64,000 nucleotides of DNA from Variovorax sp. OV700 (GCF_900099805.1 NZ_FNDR01000006.1:338840-402839); one strand, 5' to 3'. Positions 52,248 to 62,801 are shown, counted from the first letter of the stretch. Program-made: numbers and translations. Notes: a model not told the origin generated them from the sequence alone.

Positions 52248-53143
52248 GGCTTTTCCTTGGCGTCCACGGCATGCGCGAACGGGGCAATGTGGTTGGCGAG
52301 GATGGTGCAGACCTGCGGCGGCAGGTCGTGGCCCATGCCGGGAATGCCGATGAACGTCGAGCCCGGAATGCGCTCCGCCGAATCCTTGCCGCAGGCAATG
52401 GGCACGAGGGCGTCGGCTTCGCCGTGCAGCACCAGCGTCGGCCTCTGGATGCGCGGCAGGATCTGCGGGCGATCATCATCGGCGCCAATGGCCAGCATCT
52501 GACGCATCAGGCCGGCCGGACGGTACGAACGGCGCATGCTGAAGGTGAGGCGTTCGGCCAGTTCCTCGTCGGTCTGCGGATACGCCGGGCTCTGGATCAG
52601 GCGCAAAAGCTTGATGCTGTGCGCCACGAGCTCGGCCTCGCTGCGGCCCAGGGGTCTGCGCATGAGCATGGCGGTCACCTCGCGACGCGGACCGGGCAGG
52701 CCGCGCGCGCCGCTCGAACTCATGATGCTCACGAGGCTGGCAACGCGCTGCGGCGCACTGGCGGCAAGGCGCTGCGCGATCATGCCGCCCATGGAGGCCC
52801 CGACGATGTGGGCCTTGGGGATGCCCAGCGCATCGAGCACGCCGATCGAGTCTTGCGTCATGTCCTGCAGGGTGTAGGCCGAGCGCACCTTCAGCCCCAG
52901 GCGGTGGCGAACGGTTTCCCAGACGATGTTGCCGGTACCGGCATGGTCGAAGCCCTGGCTCAGGCCGATGTCGCGGTTGTCGTGGCGCACCACGCGAAAA
53001 CCCGCGTCGACCAGTTGCCGTACGAAGCCATTCGGCCACGCCACCAGCTGCATGCCCAGGCCCATGATGAGCAGGACGACGGGGCGCCCCTCCCCGCCGG
53101 TATCGTCGACTTCGATCTGCAGCCCGTTGGCGGTGACTTTCAT
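52244..53143 (-). CDS. alpha/beta hydrolase
   Basis: The 299-residue cytoplasmic hydrolase has [35 protein letters not shown], the nucleophile elbow GASMGG ([16 protein letters not shown]), an acid residue in [10 protein letters not shown] and the final His in GMGHDLP. It is of the group often annotated with RsbQ/aclacinomycin-esterase-like enzymes. AAGGA upstream supports ATG 53143. It overlaps queF by four bases and follows the dioxygenase gene by 13 bases, so several leftward genes are cotranscribed. Confidence 0.85.
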   Translation of the reverse strand: MKVTANGLQIEVDDTGGEGRPVVLLIMGLGMQLVAWPNGFVRQLVDAGFRVVRHDNRDIGLSQGFDHAGTGNIVWETVRHRLGLKVRSAYTLQDMTQDSIGVLDALGIPKAHIVGASMGGMIAQRLAASAPQRVASLVSIMSSSGARGLPGPRREVTAMLMRRPLGRSEAELVAHSIKLLRLIQSPAYPQTDEELAERLTFSMRRSYRPAGLMRQMLAIGADDDRPQILPRIQRPTLVLHGEADALVPIACGKDSAERIPGSTFIGIPGMGHDLPPQVCTILANHIAPFAHAVDAKEKP

Positions 53144-53156
53144 CGGTTCCTTGTGG

Positions 53157-53999
53157 CTATTTGAATTCGCGCTCGCGCAGCCACTTGGTGGCAACCCATT
53201 TCTCGCCCGCGAGCACGGGCGCCCCGCCATGCAGCGTGCGGGTGGCGGGGTCGGGCTCGTCGTAGCTGAAGAACACGCCGGTGCCGCGCACGGGCGCCAC
53301 TTCCAGGCCCACGTCAGGGAAGGTGGTGGCACCGCCCTGCTCGGGCTCCTGCAGGTACATCACGAGCGTGGCCACGCGCTGGCCGCCGCGCTTGAGGATT
53401 GTGGGCGTGCCGGGCTCGCCCGGGTCGAAGTAGTCGTAGTGCGGGCGGTACTGGGCACCGGGCGCATAGCGCAGGATCTGCAGGCCTTCGCCAAATTCAA
53501 CCGGCCAGCGCAGCAATGCGGCAATGCGCTGCTCCAGGCGCGCGACGATGTCGTTCTCGCCGCGCTCGAAGAACATGCCTTCGCTGGTGCGGTCGACGTT
53601 CAGCACTTCACCGCCGGTGCGCGTTTCGACCGTGAGCGAGCGCGCCAGCCGCACCCGGGCCGCGGCAATCAGGCCTTCGCATTCCTCGGGCGAAAGCAGG
53701 TTGCCGAACACCACCACCCGCGGATGCCGCATGGTGTGCAGCACCTGCACGCGGCGGTCGCCCGCATCGATGTAGAGCGGCGCGCCTTCAAGGTCGGGGC
53801 CGGGCATTTCGGCGCGCGGTGTCTTCGCAGCCACCTCCAAGTGCGGAAAGCCGGCCTCGAGCTGAGCCAGCGCGAGATCGGTGGCCGCGTCCTTCCAGCC
53901 GGCTGCGCGCATCGACGCGCGCAGCGCGGGCACCGAATGCCCCGCCGCGAGCTGCGACACCAGCCATTCCCTCAGCTCGGGACTGATCGCCTGTGACAT
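53157..53999 (-). CDS. prolyl 4-hydroxylase-type 2-oxoglutarate/Fe(II) dioxygenase
   Basis: The 280-residue protein has the facial triad H187, D189 (YRPHYDYFDPGE) and H257, and 2-oxoglutarate Lys267 (TLHGGAPVLAGEKWVATKW). The core covers about 95-278 and matches the P4Hc type. The first 60 residues (ELREWLVSQLAAGHSVPALR) are a short helical region like the ones that precede bacterial P4H domains. The substrate, possibly a protein proline, is unknown. It starts one base from the end of yaaA. Confidence 0.88.
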   Translation of the reverse strand: MSQAISPELREWLVSQLAAGHSVPALRASMRAAGWKDAATDLALAQLEAGFPHLEVAAKTPRAEMPGPDLEGAPLYIDAGDRRVQVLHTMRHPRVVVFGNLLSPEECEGLIAAARVRLARSLTVETRTGGEVLNVDRTSEGMFFERGENDIVARLEQRIAALLRWPVEFGEGLQILRYAPGAQYRPHYDYFDPGEPGTPTILKRGGQRVATLVMYLQEPEQGGATTFPDVGLEVAPVRGTGVFFSYDEPDPATRTLHGGAPVLAGEKWVATKWLREREFK

Positions 54000-54000
54000 C

Positions 54001-54783
54001 TCAAGCCTTCCTCCTGAACACCAGCCTTTCGGCTGTCGATACGCTGGCATCGAAACCATAACCCTCGAGATCGAATTTTTCCAGCGCCTTGGGTGTGGCC
54101 GCCTTGTGCAGCACCGCCCAGCGCGCGAGCAGGCCGCGGGCGCGCTTGGCGTAGAAGCTCACGATCTTGAATTTGTCGCCCTTCCATTCCTCGAACACGC
54201 ATTCGACCACGCGGGCCTTGAGCGTCTTCAGGTCCACCGACTTGAAATATTCCTGCGAGGCGACATTGACCACGACGGGCGTGCGGTCTGCAGCCAGGCG
54301 CTCGTTGAGGTGCTCCGCAATGCGCGAGCCCCAGAAGGCATACAGGTCCTTGCCATGGCGGTTGGCCAGTGCCGTGCCCATCTCCAGCCGGTAGGGCTGC
54401 AGCAGGTCGAGCGGGCGCAGCAGGCCATAAAGGCCGCTCAAGATGCACACATGCTCCTGCGCCCAGGCCAGTTGCGCGGGCGTGAGCGAGCGGGCATCGA
54501 GGCCGCCGTACACGTCGCCATCGAATGCGAAGGCCGCCTGGCGAGCATTCTTCGGCGTGCTCTTGCCGGCCCAGGCCTGGTAGCGCGCCACGTTGAGGGC
54601 GGAGAGCTTGTCCGACAGGTGCATGAGCTCCGAGATCTGCAGCGGCGACTTCTCGCGCAACAGCTTGATCAGTTCGACCGAAGGGCCGCGCGGGGATTCG
54701 AAATGGGGTTGGGTGGCAGGGATTTCGACGGGAATGGGGGTGTCGTAGTCGAGCGACTTTGCAGGGGAAAGCAAGAAGAGCAT
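54001..54783 (-). CDS. yaaA: peroxide stress protein YaaA (DUF328)
   Basis: The 260-residue protein begins MLFLLSPAKSLDYDTPIP and has the YaaA markers LSALNVARYQAWAG, AFAFDGDVYGGLDA, ILSGLYGLLRPLDLLQPYRL, EMGTALAN and the ending KVRGLLARW-like basic helix. In E. coli YaaA lowers intracellular iron during peroxide stress and binds DNA. It is the first gene of the leftward yaaA-dioxygenase-hydrolase-queF run and is divergent from valS. Confidence 0.92.
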   Translation of the reverse strand: MLFLLSPAKSLDYDTPIPVEIPATQPHFESPRGPSVELIKLLREKSPLQISELMHLSDKLSALNVARYQAWAGKSTPKNARQAAFAFDGDVYGGLDARSLTPAQLAWAQEHVCILSGLYGLLRPLDLLQPYRLEMGTALANRHGKDLYAFWGSRIAEHLNERLAADRTPVVVNVASQEYFKSVDLKTLKARVVECVFEEWKGDKFKIVSFYAKRARGLLARWAVLHKAATPKALEKFDLEGYGFDASVSTAERLVFRRKA

Positions 54784-54909
54784 CCCGGAATTATGTGGGG
54801 TGGGGCTGGCCGGGGGCCGCCCCGGTAAAATCGCTGGCTATCCCACCCTTGTCTCCACGGCTCCCCCGAAGGCGCCGTTCTGCATCTCCCTGCATCTCCT
54901 GCATCTCCA

Positions 54910-57807
54910 ATGAGCGAATCCACCACTCCTTCCGCCCAGCCTGGTCTGGACAGCCTGTCCAAATCGTTCGAACCCGCCGCCATCGAGGCGCACTGGGGCC
55001 CGGAGTGGGAAAAGCGCGGCTATGCCAAGGCCGGTTTCCGCGGCACCCAGCAGCCGAAGGAAGGCGCCGATTCGTTCGCGATCCAGCTGCCGCCGCCCAA
55101 TGTGACGGGCACGCTGCACATGGGCCATGCGTTCAATCAGACCATCATGGACAGCCTCGCGCGCTACCACCGCATGAAGGGCGACAACACCCTGTGGGTG
55201 CCGGGCACCGACCATGCGGGCATCGCGACGCAGATCGTGGTGGAACGGCAGCTGCAGGAACAGAAGATCAGCCGCCACGACATGGGCCCGACGCCCGCCG
55301 AGGCACGCAAGAACTTCGTCGCCAAGGTGTGGGAGTGGAAGGAAAAGAGCGGCAACACCATCACCGGCCAGATGCGCCGCATGGGCGACACGGTCGACTG
55401 GAGCCGCGAATACTTCACGATGGACGACGACCTTTCGCAGGTCGTGACGCAAACCTTCGTCTCGCTCTATGAAGAAGGCCTGATCTACCGCGGCAAGCGC
55501 CTGGGCAACTGGGACCCGGTGCTCAAGACCTCGGTGAGCGACCTCGAAGTGGAAAGCGAAGAGGAAGACGGTTCGCTCTGGCACATCGCCTATCCGCTGG
55601 AAGACGGGAGCGCCACGCTGACCGTTGCCACCACGCGGCCCGAAACCATGCTGGGCGACACGGCCGTCATGGTTCACCCCGAAGACGAGCGCTACAAACA
55701 CCTGATCGGCCAGCGCGTGAAGCTGCCGCTGGTGGACAGGCTGATCCCGATCATTGCCGACGACTACGTCGACAAGGAGTTCGGCACCGGCGTGGTCAAG
55801 GTGACGCCCGCGCACGACTACAACGACTACGCCGTCGGCCAGCGCCACAAGCTCGATGTGATCGGCATCCTCACGCTGGACGCCACCATCAACGACAACG
55901 CGCCCGAGAAATACCGCGGCATGGACCGCTTCGTGGCGCGCAAGGCCATCGTGGCTGACCTCGATGCGCTTGGCCTCATGGTCGAGGTGAAGAAGCACAA
56001 GTTGATGGTGCCGCGCTGCGCGCGCTCGGGCGCCATCGTCGAGCCGATGCTCACCGACCAGTGGTACGTGGCCATGACGCGGCCCGGCGCCGACGGCACG
56101 TCGATCGCGCAGAAGGCCATCGACGTGGTGAAGACCGGCGAGGTGCGCTTCGTGCCCGAGAACTGGGTCAACACCTACAACCACTGGATGGAGAACATCC
56201 AGGACTGGACCATTTCGCGCCAGCTCTGGTGGGGCCATCAGATTCCGGCTTGGTATGACGACGAAGGCACGGTGTACGTCGCGCATGACGAGGCAGAGGC
56301 GGAGGCCAAGGCACCGGGCAAGAAGCTGCGCCGCGACGAAGACGTGCTCGACACCTGGTACTCGTCGGCGCTGGTGCCCTTCTCTTCGCTCGGCTGGCCC
56401 GAGAAGACGAAGGACCTGGAGCTGTACCTGCCCTCGAGCGTGCTGGTGACGGGCTACGACATCATCTTCTTCTGGGTCGCCCGGATGATCATGATGACCA
56501 AGCACTTCACCGGCAAGGTGCCGTTCAAGGACGTGTACATCCATGGCCTGGTGCGCGATGCGCAGGGCAAGAAGATGAGCAAGTCCGAAGGCAACGTGCT
56601 CGACCCGGTCGACCTGATCGACGGCATCGCATTGCCCGAGCTGCTCGACAAGCGCACGCAAGGCCTGCGCAAGCCCGAGACCGCGCCCGCGGTGCGCAAG
56701 AACACACAGAAAGAATTTCCCGAAGGCATTCCGGCCTTTGGCGCCGACGCGCTGCGCTTCACGTTCGCGTCGCTGGCATCGCTCGGCCGCAGCATCAACT
56801 TCGACAGCAAGCGCTGCGAAGGCTATCGCAACTTCTGCAACAAGCTCTGGAACGCCACGCGCTTCGTGCTGATGAATTGCGAAGGCCAGGACTGCGGCCT
56901 GCGCGAACACACCAAGGAAGAGTGCGCGGTCGGCGGACCGGCCCACGGCTACCTCAAGTTCAGCCGCGCCGATTTCTGGATCGCCTCGAAGCTGCAGCGC
57001 GTCGAAGCCGAAGTGGCCAAGGGCTTCGAGGAATACCGGCTTGACAACGTGGCCAACGCCATCTACCAGTTTGCGTGGGACGAGTTCTGCGACTGGTACC
57101 TCGAGATTGCCAAGGTGCAGATCCAGACAGGTAACGATTCGCAAAAGCGTGCCACGCGCCGCACGCTGATTCGCACGCTCGAAGCACTGCTGCGCCTTGC
57201 GCATCCTGTGATTCCGTTCATTACCGAAGAGCTGTGGCAGAAGGTCGCGCCGGTGGCCGGACGCGAGGGTGAATCGATAATGGTGGCGGCATACCCGAAG
57301 AGTCAGCCCGAAAAAATCGACGAAGCAGCCGAGGCGCACGTGGCGCGGCTGAAGGCCCTGGTGGATGCGTGCCGTACGCTGCGCGGCGAAATGAACGTGT
57401 CGCCTGCCGTGCGACTGCCGCTCTACGCGGTGGCCGACGATGCCGAAGGCGCTGCGTTCCTGCGCGACGCGGCACCGGTGCTGCAAGCGCTTGCCAAGCT
57501 CAAGGAAGTGAAGGTCTTCGACGACGAGGCCTCATGGTCGGCAGCAGCCGAAGCAGCGCCTGTGGCCGTGGTGGGCACGGCACGCCTCTGCCTGCACATG
57601 GAGATCGACAAGGCTGCCGAGCGTGCGCGCATAGGCAAGGAAATTGCTCGCATCGAAGGCGAGATCCTGAAAGTGAACGGCAAGCTCGGCAATGAAGCCT
57701 TTGTAGCTAAGGCACCACCGGCTGTCATCGAACAGGAGCGCAAACGCCTGAGCGATTTCAGTGCAACGTTGGAACGTCTTCGCGATCAGCTTGTGCGCCT
57801 TGGCTGA
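54910..57807 (+). CDS. valS: valyl-tRNA synthetase
   Basis: The 965-residue class I synthetase has the HIGH-type motif H70MGH in [16 protein letters not shown]555MSKS in [14 protein letters not shown], an editing domain ([19 protein letters not shown]) and a C-terminal coiled coil ([20 protein letters not shown]). It charges tRNA-Val and is essential. The start [20 protein letters not shown] gives a normal length. It is divergent from yaaA and followed by galU. Confidence 0.96.
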   Translation: MSESTTPSAQPGLDSLSKSFEPAAIEAHWGPEWEKRGYAKAGFRGTQQPKEGADSFAIQLPPPNVTGTLHMGHAFNQTIMDSLARYHRMKGDNTLWVPGTDHAGIATQIVVERQLQEQKISRHDMGPTPAEARKNFVAKVWEWKEKSGNTITGQMRRMGDTVDWSREYFTMDDDLSQVVTQTFVSLYEEGLIYRGKRLGNWDPVLKTSVSDLEVESEEEDGSLWHIAYPLEDGSATLTVATTRPETMLGDTAVMVHPEDERYKHLIGQRVKLPLVDRLIPIIADDYVDKEFGTGVVKVTPAHDYNDYAVGQRHKLDVIGILTLDATINDNAPEKYRGMDRFVARKAIVADLDALGLMVEVKKHKLMVPRCARSGAIVEPMLTDQWYVAMTRPGADGTSIAQKAIDVVKTGEVRFVPENWVNTYNHWMENIQDWTISRQLWWGHQIPAWYDDEGTVYVAHDEAEAEAKAPGKKLRRDEDVLDTWYSSALVPFSSLGWPEKTKDLELYLPSSVLVTGYDIIFFWVARMIMMTKHFTGKVPFKDVYIHGLVRDAQGKKMSKSEGNVLDPVDLIDGIALPELLDKRTQGLRKPETAPAVRKNTQKEFPEGIPAFGADALRFTFASLASLGRSINFDSKRCEGYRNFCNKLWNATRFVLMNCEGQDCGLREHTKEECAVGGPAHGYLKFSRADFWIASKLQRVEAEVAKGFEEYRLDNVANAIYQFAWDEFCDWYLEIAKVQIQTGNDSQKRATRRTLIRTLEALLRLAHPVIPFITEELWQKVAPVAGREGESIMVAAYPKSQPEKIDEAAEAHVARLKALVDACRTLRGEMNVSPAVRLPLYAVADDAEGAAFLRDAAPVLQALAKLKEVKVFDDEASWSAAAEAAPVAVVGTARLCLHMEIDKAAERARIGKEIARIEGEILKVNGKLGNEAFVAKAPPAVIEQERKRLSDFSATLERLRDQLVRLG

Positions 57808-57917
57808 CACACATGGATCGGGTCAGGGTTTAGGATGACAAAAGCGGTATTTCGGTACCGTTTATTGACTTCTAAAACCTTCTTCTTCAACTGAACGAAC
57901 AGACGCCCAAATTGTCC

Positions 57918-58808
57918 ATGCCCATTCCCTCGACACGCATCCGCAAGGCCGTATTTCCTGTTGCAGGTTTCGGCACCCGCTTTCTGCCCGCCACCAAGGC
58001 GCAGCCAAAGGAAATGCTGCCGGTTGTCGACAAGCCACTCATCCAGTACGCGGTTGAGGAAGCCTACGCGGCGGGCATTCGCGACATGATTTTCGTAACG
58101 GGCCGAAACAAGCGTGCCATCGAAGATCACTACGACACCGCCTACGAACTCGAGAGTCAGCTCGAGGCCAGCGGCAAACTCGAACTGCTCAACATCGCGC
58201 GCTCCGTGATGCCCGACGACATGACCTGCTCCTACGTGCGCCAGCCGCGCATGCTGGGTTTGGGCCATGCGGTGCTGTGTGCCGAACACCTGGTGGGCAA
58301 CGAGCCCTTCGCCGTGCTGCTGGCCGATGACCTGATGGTCGGCCCCGTGGGCGGTGCACCGGTGCTCGCACAAATGACCGCCGCCTTCGGCAAACTCGGC
58401 GCTTCGTTGCTTGCAGTGCAAGAGGTGCCGCTCGAGCACGTGAAGCGCTACGGCATCGTGGCAGGCGAATCCATCGGCGACGATCTCGTGAAGGTCGATC
58501 GCATGATCGAGAAGCCCTCGCCGGACAAGGCACCCTCGCGCCTTGGCGTGGCGGGTCGCTACATCCTCACGCCCGGCGTGTTCGACGAGATTCGCAACCA
58601 GCCCAAGGGCGCGGGCGGCGAGATCCAGCTCACCGACGGCATTGCGGCGCTGATGAAGAAGGAAGCGGTCTACGCCTATGCCTACAAGGGCATCCGCTAC
58701 GACTGCGGCAGCAAGGAAGGCTTTCTGCAAGCCTCGGTGGAGCTTGCGCTGGCGCACCCCGAAGTGGGCGCGCAATTCCGCGAGTATCTGAAGAGCCTGG
58801 AGCTCTGA
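57918..58808 (+). CDS. galU: UTP-glucose-1-phosphate uridylyltransferase
   Basis: The 296-residue nucleotidyltransferase has the GalU signature [47 protein letters not shown] and VEKPSP-like [11 protein letters not shown], ending with [16 protein letters not shown]. It makes UDP-glucose for polysaccharide and envelope synthesis. The ATG at 57918 was chosen over an in-frame TTG two codons upstream. A strong terminator follows directly. Confidence 0.95.
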   Translation: MPIPSTRIRKAVFPVAGFGTRFLPATKAQPKEMLPVVDKPLIQYAVEEAYAAGIRDMIFVTGRNKRAIEDHYDTAYELESQLEASGKLELLNIARSVMPDDMTCSYVRQPRMLGLGHAVLCAEHLVGNEPFAVLLADDLMVGPVGGAPVLAQMTAAFGKLGASLLAVQEVPLEHVKRYGIVAGESIGDDLVKVDRMIEKPSPDKAPSRLGVAGRYILTPGVFDEIRNQPKGAGGEIQLTDGIAALMKKEAVYAYAYKGIRYDCGSKEGFLQASVELALAHPEVGAQFREYLKSLEL

Positions 58809-58812
58809 AGAG

Positions 58813-58843
58813 AAAGGGCCCCGACGGGGCCCTTTTCTTTTTT
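58813..58843 (+). terminator. rho-independent terminator of galU, probably bidirectional
   Basis: AAAGGGCCCC and GGGGCCCTTT form a 10-bp stem around the loop GAC, followed by TTTTCTTTTTT-like sequence. It ends three bases before the stop of the convergent tusA-like gene and can end transcripts from both sides. Confidence 0.9.
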
Positions 58844-58845
58844 GG

Positions 58846-59073
58846 TCAGCGCCTCTTCAGCACATGGATGAAGTCGCTGCCGACGGTTTGCTGCTCGACC
58901 AGCTCGTTGCCGGTCTGGCGCGCAAAGGCCTGGAAGTCGCGCACCGAGCCCGGGTCGGTCGACACCACCTTGAGCAGCTGACCGCTCGCCATGTCGTTGA
59001 GCGACTTCTTCGCCTTGAGAATGGGCAGCGGGCAGTTCAGTCCGCGTGTGTCGATTTCGCGATCAACTTCCAT
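58846..59073 (-). CDS. TusA-family sulfurtransferase
   Basis: The 75-residue protein has the TusA motif RGLNC14PLPILKAKKSLNDM, with Cys14 as persulfide carrier, and the strand LLKVVSTDPGSVRDFQAFA. It relays sulfur, for example to tRNA thiolation or molybdenum cofactor steps. GAGGAG six bases upstream sets the start; the gene overlaps the end of the NUDIX gene by 11 bases. cysM lies two genes upstream on the same strand, giving a sulfur-related context. Confidence 0.9.
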   Translation of the reverse strand: MEVDREIDTRGLNCPLPILKAKKSLNDMASGQLLKVVSTDPGSVRDFQAFARQTGNELVEQQTVGSDFIHVLKRR

Positions 59074-59641
59074 GCTTTGGCTCCTCGGGCGGCAGCACGA
59101 GTCCGCGGCGCCGCGCTTCGTTTTCGGCCGCGGTGAAGAACACGGGCTCGTGGCCGCGCGTGCGCAGCCAGTCGGCCAGCGCATAGCCGGTGCCGGCGGG
59201 CCAGCACTTGAGGTCGGGCAGATCGTAAAGGCGATAGTCCACGAGCTCGGGCGAGAGGCTGACCTCGCCATCGGCCACCACGTGGTAGGCGATGATGATC
59301 TGGTTCATGCGCTGGAAGTCGTACGCGCCAACGAGCTTGGCCGCGCTCACGTCGAGATTGGTTTCTTCCTTCACCTCGCGCGCAATGCCCTCCTCGGGCG
59401 TTTCGCCAGCCTCCATGAAGCCGGTGATCAGCGCATACATCTTGGCGGGCCAGGCCGCGTTGCGCGCCAGCAGCACCTGGCCGCGGTACTCGACGATGGC
59501 GGCGAGCACGGGCGTGGGATTGTTCCAGTGCGTGTGGCCGCAGGACGGGCAGCGCAGGCGCTCCTTGGGACCGCCGTCTTCCATCAGCGCGATCCATTCG
59601 AGCGGCGTGGCACAGGCCTGGCAGAACTTGGGGTGGGGCAT
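59063..59641 (-). CDS. NUDIX hydrolase with zinc ribbon (NudC-like)
   Basis: The 192-residue protein has an N-terminal zinc ribbon (C7, C10, C31, C34) and a full NUDIX box in GFMEAGETPEEGIAREVKEE (residues 74-93, continuing TNL). The combination is as in NADH pyrophosphatases such as NudC, though the protein is shorter and the family-specific SQPWPFPxS element is not seen. It should hydrolyse a nucleoside diphosphate derivative, with NAD(H) only a possibility. It lies 13 bases after cysM and overlaps the tusA-like gene. Confidence 0.88.
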   Translation of the reverse strand: MPHPKFCQACATPLEWIALMEDGGPKERLRCPSCGHTHWNNPTPVLAAIVEYRGQVLLARNAAWPAKMYALITGFMEAGETPEEGIAREVKEETNLDVSAAKLVGAYDFQRMNQIIIAYHVVADGEVSLSPELVDYRLYDLPDLKCWPAGTGYALADWLRTRGHEPVFFTAAENEARRRGLVLPPEEPKHGS

Positions 59642-59654
59642 GGTTGTGGCTCTG

Positions 59655-60557
59655 TCAGGCGGGGAACACGCCGGTCGAAAGATAGCGGTCGCCGCGGTCG
59701 CACACGACAAACACGATGGTGGCGTTCTCCACCGTCTTGGCCACTTCGAGCGCCACCCAGAGAGCACCGGCGGCCGAGATGCCGCCGAAGATGCCCTCTT
59801 CGCGCGCGAGGCGCCGGCACATTTCTTCGGCGTTGTCCTGGCTCACGCTGATTTCTTCATCGACGCGGCTTGGCTCGTAGATCTTGGGCAGGTATTCGGT
59901 GGGCCATTTGCGGATGCCCGGAATGCGCGAGCCTTCGGCCGGCTGCGCGCCAATGATGCGTACCGCGGGGTTCTTTTCCTTCAGGAAGCGCGAGACGCCT
60001 GTGATGGTGCCAGTAGTGCCCATGGCGCTCACGAAATGCGTGATCTTGCCCTTGGTGTCGGCCCAGATCTCGGGGCCGGTGGTCTCGTAATGGATGCGCG
60101 GATTGTCGGCATTGGCGAACTGGTCGAGCACGCGGCCCTTGCCTTGGGCCACCATCTGTTCGGCAAGGTCGCGCGCGTATTCCATGCCACCGCTCTTGGG
60201 CGTGAGCACCAGCTCGGCGCCGAAGGCCTTCATGGTCTGGGCGCGCTCGACGGACAGGTCCTCCGGCATGATCAGCACCATGCGGTAACCCTTGATGGCC
60301 GCGGCCATGGCCAGCGCGATGCCGGTATTGCCCGAGGTGGCTTCGATCAGCGTGTCGCCGGGCTTGATTTCGCCGCGCTCCTCGGCGCGCTTGATCATCG
60401 AGAGGGCGGGACGATCCTTTACCGAGCCGGCGGGATTGTTGCCTTCCAGCTTGCCGAGGATGACATTGCCGCGCCTGGCATTTTCGGCCGCATCGATGCG
60501 TTGCAGTGCCACCAGGGGGGTTTTGCCGATGGCGTCTTCGATCGTCGGATAATTCAT
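59655..60557 (-). CDS. cysM: cysteine synthase B (O-acetylserine sulfhydrylase)
   Basis: The 300-residue PLP enzyme has Lys47 in NNPAGSVKDRPA, the phosphate-binding loop TSGNTGIALA and the substrate loop EATSGNT. The segment GTTGTITGVSRFLKEKNP and the ending VCDRGDRYLSTGVF are typical of CysM. It forms cysteine from O-acetylserine and sulfide or thiosulfate. The ATG start MNYPTIEDAIGKTPLV is preferred to a GTG three codons upstream. First of a leftward cysM-NUDIX-tusA run, divergent from the tRNA. Confidence 0.93.
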   Translation of the reverse strand: MNYPTIEDAIGKTPLVALQRIDAAENARRGNVILGKLEGNNPAGSVKDRPALSMIKRAEERGEIKPGDTLIEATSGNTGIALAMAAAIKGYRMVLIMPEDLSVERAQTMKAFGAELVLTPKSGGMEYARDLAEQMVAQGKGRVLDQFANADNPRIHYETTGPEIWADTKGKITHFVSAMGTTGTITGVSRFLKEKNPAVRIIGAQPAEGSRIPGIRKWPTEYLPKIYEPSRVDEEISVSQDNAEEMCRRLAREEGIFGGISAAGALWVALEVAKTVENATIVFVVCDRGDRYLSTGVFPA

Positions 60558-60599
60558 GGCAGCCACTGTGCCATAATTTTGGGCTTGCTTCAGAACCCT

Positions 60600-60684
60600 G
60601 CCCGGGTGGTGAAATTGGTAGACGCAGGGGACTCAAAATCCCCCACCGAAAGGTGTGCCGGTTCGATTCCGGCCCCGGGCACCA
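60600..60684 (+). tRNA. tRNA-Leu (anticodon CAA)
   Basis: The 85-base gene folds as a class II tRNA. The acceptor stem is GCCCGGG/CCCGGGC with A73 and an encoded CCA end (60682-60684). The anticodon stem is GGGGA/TCCCC with loop CTCAAAA (60632-60638), giving anticodon CAA at 60634-60636 for codon UUG. A variable arm and a GTTCGATTC T-loop are present. A possible -10 (CATAAT, 60572-60577) lies upstream, next to the cysM start. No integrase or att repeat was seen beside it. Confidence 0.95.
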
Positions 60685-60700
60685 TACTTTTGACTCGCTC

Positions 60701-61633
60701 TCAGGCTTCCTCGCGCAGCCCCGTGTGCACCGTCGGGTGCGCAAGCCGCACGCGCAGTTCGCGCTTGAGCCGCGTGTTGTCGAGCCGGCGCGATTCCCCC
60801 ATGAAACTCAGCAGTTGCAGCGGCAATTGGCGCTGGGCTTCGTCGCGCGCCATGCGCGGCGGGCGGGGCATGCCGTACAAGTCGGCGGCCAGATCGATGT
60901 AGTCGCCCATGCGCAGTTCGGTGTCGTCGGCGGCATGCACGATGCGCTGCGGCCGGCCGCGGAACAGCGCCGCCACGCAGGCGCGCGCAAGGTCGTCGGC
61001 GTGAATGTGGCTGGTGAACACGTCGTCTTCGCGCCGCAGCACGGGCGTGCCGCGCTGCAGTCGCTGGCGCGGCGTGCCGCCTTCGCGGTCTGGCGCGTAG
61101 ATGCCCGGAATGCGCAGGATGCTCGCGCGCACGCCCGCGCTGCGGCCGAGCCAGCGCACCGCGCGCTCGGCATCCACGCGGCGATGGGCGCGAGGCGTGT
61201 CGGGTCGCACGGCCCGTGTCTCGCTCACCCGCGCGCCGCCGCAGTCGCCGTAAACGCCGCTGGTGGAGCCATAGACGAATGCCAGCGGCGTGGAACGCAG
61301 CCGCAGCGCGCGTGCCAGCGCAATGGTGCGCTGGTCGCGCCACCACGATGTGCCGCCGTCGCGCGCCGGCGGCGCCAGGTGCAGCACGCGGGTCGCCACG
61401 CCGGCCAGCCGCCGCAGCGTGGACGGGTCGTCGAGGTTGCCTACGAGCGGGCGGATGCCAGCGGCCCGCAGCGCCGGCACCCGGTCGGCCGATGAAGTGA
61501 GCGCCACCAACTGCATGCGGGCCCGCAAGTTACGCGCCACGCGCTGGCCCACGTCTCCGCACCCCACGATCAGCAGGCGCTCGCGGCGAAAGCGCGCCGG
61601 CAGCGCGCCGGAAGGGCTATTGATTGAAGGCAA
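60701..61633 (-). CDS. extended SDR, NAD-dependent epimerase/dehydratase family
   Basis: The 310-residue protein has the NAD motif LLIVGCGDVGQRVARNL, TSTSGVYGD-like Ser/Tyr residues in FVYGSTSGVYGDCGG, and a GIYAPDREGG block, as in the YeeZ/atypical SDR group. The likely start is TTG at 61633 with AAAGGA about ten bases upstream, because the first in-frame ATG is inside the Rossmann fold and upstream ATGs belong to the opposite gene. It is divergent from the ferredoxin-reductase gene by 63 bases. Substrate unknown. Confidence 0.8.
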   Translation of the reverse strand: MPSINSPSGALPARFRRERLLIVGCGDVGQRVARNLRARMQLVALTSSADRVPALRAAGIRPLVGNLDDPSTLRRLAGVATRVLHLAPPARDGGTSWWRDQRTIALARALRLRSTPLAFVYGSTSGVYGDCGGARVSETRAVRPDTPRAHRRVDAERAVRWLGRSAGVRASILRIPGIYAPDREGGTPRQRLQRGTPVLRREDDVFTSHIHADDLARACVAALFRGRPQRIVHAADDTELRMGDYIDLAADLYGMPRPPRMARDEAQRQLPLQLLSFMGESRRLDNTRLKRELRVRLAHPTVHTGLREEA

Positions 61634-61696
61634 AATCCGGGTTCCTTTCCCTTTTTCTCTTTTCTGCCACAGGCTGAAACAAGCCGAAGAATACCG

Positions 61697-62761
61697 ATGA
61701 CTGTTGCAGCGCCGCATGACGCGGGCTTTTCCATCACCGTCGAGCCTAGCGGGCGTCACTTCGTGGTGCATGGCGATGAAACCATTCTCGCGGCCGGGAT
61801 CCGGCAAGGCATCGGGCTCCCCTATGGGTGCAAGGACGGCGCCTGCGGCTCCTGCAAGTGCAAGAAACTCTCTGGCGAGGTCGAACTCGGCCCGCACCAG
61901 AGCAAGGCACTGAGCGCCGAAGAACAGCTGGCGGGCTTCGTGCTGACCTGCTGCGCCCACGCTAAGAGCGACGTGGTGCTCGAATCGCGCCAGGTCACAG
62001 AGGCCGGCGCCCTGCCGATCCGAAAGATGCCGGTGCGGGTGCTGGCGCTCACGCGGCTCTCGCACGACGTGATGAAGCTGCGCCTGCAGTTGCCTGCCGG
62101 CGAGCCGCTGCAGTTTTACGCGGGGCAGTATGTGGAATTCATCCTCCGCGACGGCGCGCGCCGCAGCTACTCGATGGCGAATGCGCCGCACACGCTGGGC
62201 GAGCCGGGCACGGGCATCGAACTGCATCTGCGGCACCTGCCAGGTGGCAAGTTCACCGACCACGTGTTCGGAGTGATGAAAGAGAAGGAAATCCTTCGCA
62301 TCGAAGGCCCCTACGGCAGCTTCTTCCTGCGCGAGGACTCCGCCAAACCGATGATCTTCCTGGCCTCCGGCACCGGCTTTGCGCCGATCAAGGCGCTGCT
62401 CGAGCACATGAAGTTCAAGCGCATCGACCGGCCCGCCACGCTCTACTGGGGCGGCCGCCGGCCCGAAGACCTCTACATGGACGGCTGGATGCGCGAGCAG
62501 CTGAAGGAAATGCCGAACCTGCGCTATGTGCCGGTCGTTTCCAATGCCACGCCCGAAGACAACTGGACCGGCCGGACGGGCTTCGTGCACCGCGCGGTGC
62601 TGGAAGACTTTGCCGACCTTTCCGGGCACCAGGTGTACGCCTGCGGCGCGCCGATCGTGGTCGACTCGGCCAAGCATGACTACGTGGCGCTGGCCGGCCT
62701 GCCCGAAGACGAGTTCTTTGCCGACGCATTCACCACCGAGGCCGACAAGGCGCTTCCCTGA
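61697..62761 (+). CDS. 2Fe-2S ferredoxin-NAD(P)H reductase (CDP-6-deoxy-glucoseen reductase type)
   Basis: The 354-residue protein has an N-terminal plant-type ferredoxin with C45, C50, C53 and C85 (YGCKDGACGSCKCKK, LTCCAHAK). An FAD domain follows (RRSYSMANAP) and an NAD(P) domain with LASGTGFAPIKALLEH. The order ferredoxin-FAD-NAD is that of phenol hydroxylase reductases and the AscD/RfbI-type reductases often annotated in Burkholderiales. It supplies electrons to an oxygenase or dehydratase. No partner oxygenase is adjacent. It precedes a Bug-protein gene by 40 bases. Confidence 0.9.
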   Translation: MTVAAPHDAGFSITVEPSGRHFVVHGDETILAAGIRQGIGLPYGCKDGACGSCKCKKLSGEVELGPHQSKALSAEEQLAGFVLTCCAHAKSDVVLESRQVTEAGALPIRKMPVRVLALTRLSHDVMKLRLQLPAGEPLQFYAGQYVEFILRDGARRSYSMANAPHTLGEPGTGIELHLRHLPGGKFTDHVFGVMKEKEILRIEGPYGSFFLREDSAKPMIFLASGTGFAPIKALLEHMKFKRIDRPATLYWGGRRPEDLYMDGWMREQLKEMPNLRYVPVVSNATPEDNWTGRTGFVHRAVLEDFADLSGHQVYACGAPIVVDSAKHDYVALAGLPEDEFFADAFTTEADKALP

Positions 62762-62801
62762 TCTCCGATCCGGTTTCCGCGAGACGACACAGAACGAAAA
62801 A

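Noticed and set aside
57808..57917. Promoter for galU in the valS-galU spacer
   Set aside because: TTGACT occurs at 57865-57870 but no acceptable -10 lies at the right distance; the CGGTACCG palindrome there is too short to rely on.
60600..60700. tRNA-Leu as the attachment site of an integrated element
   Set aside because: No integrase gene, direct repeat of the tRNA end or change in base composition was seen on either side.
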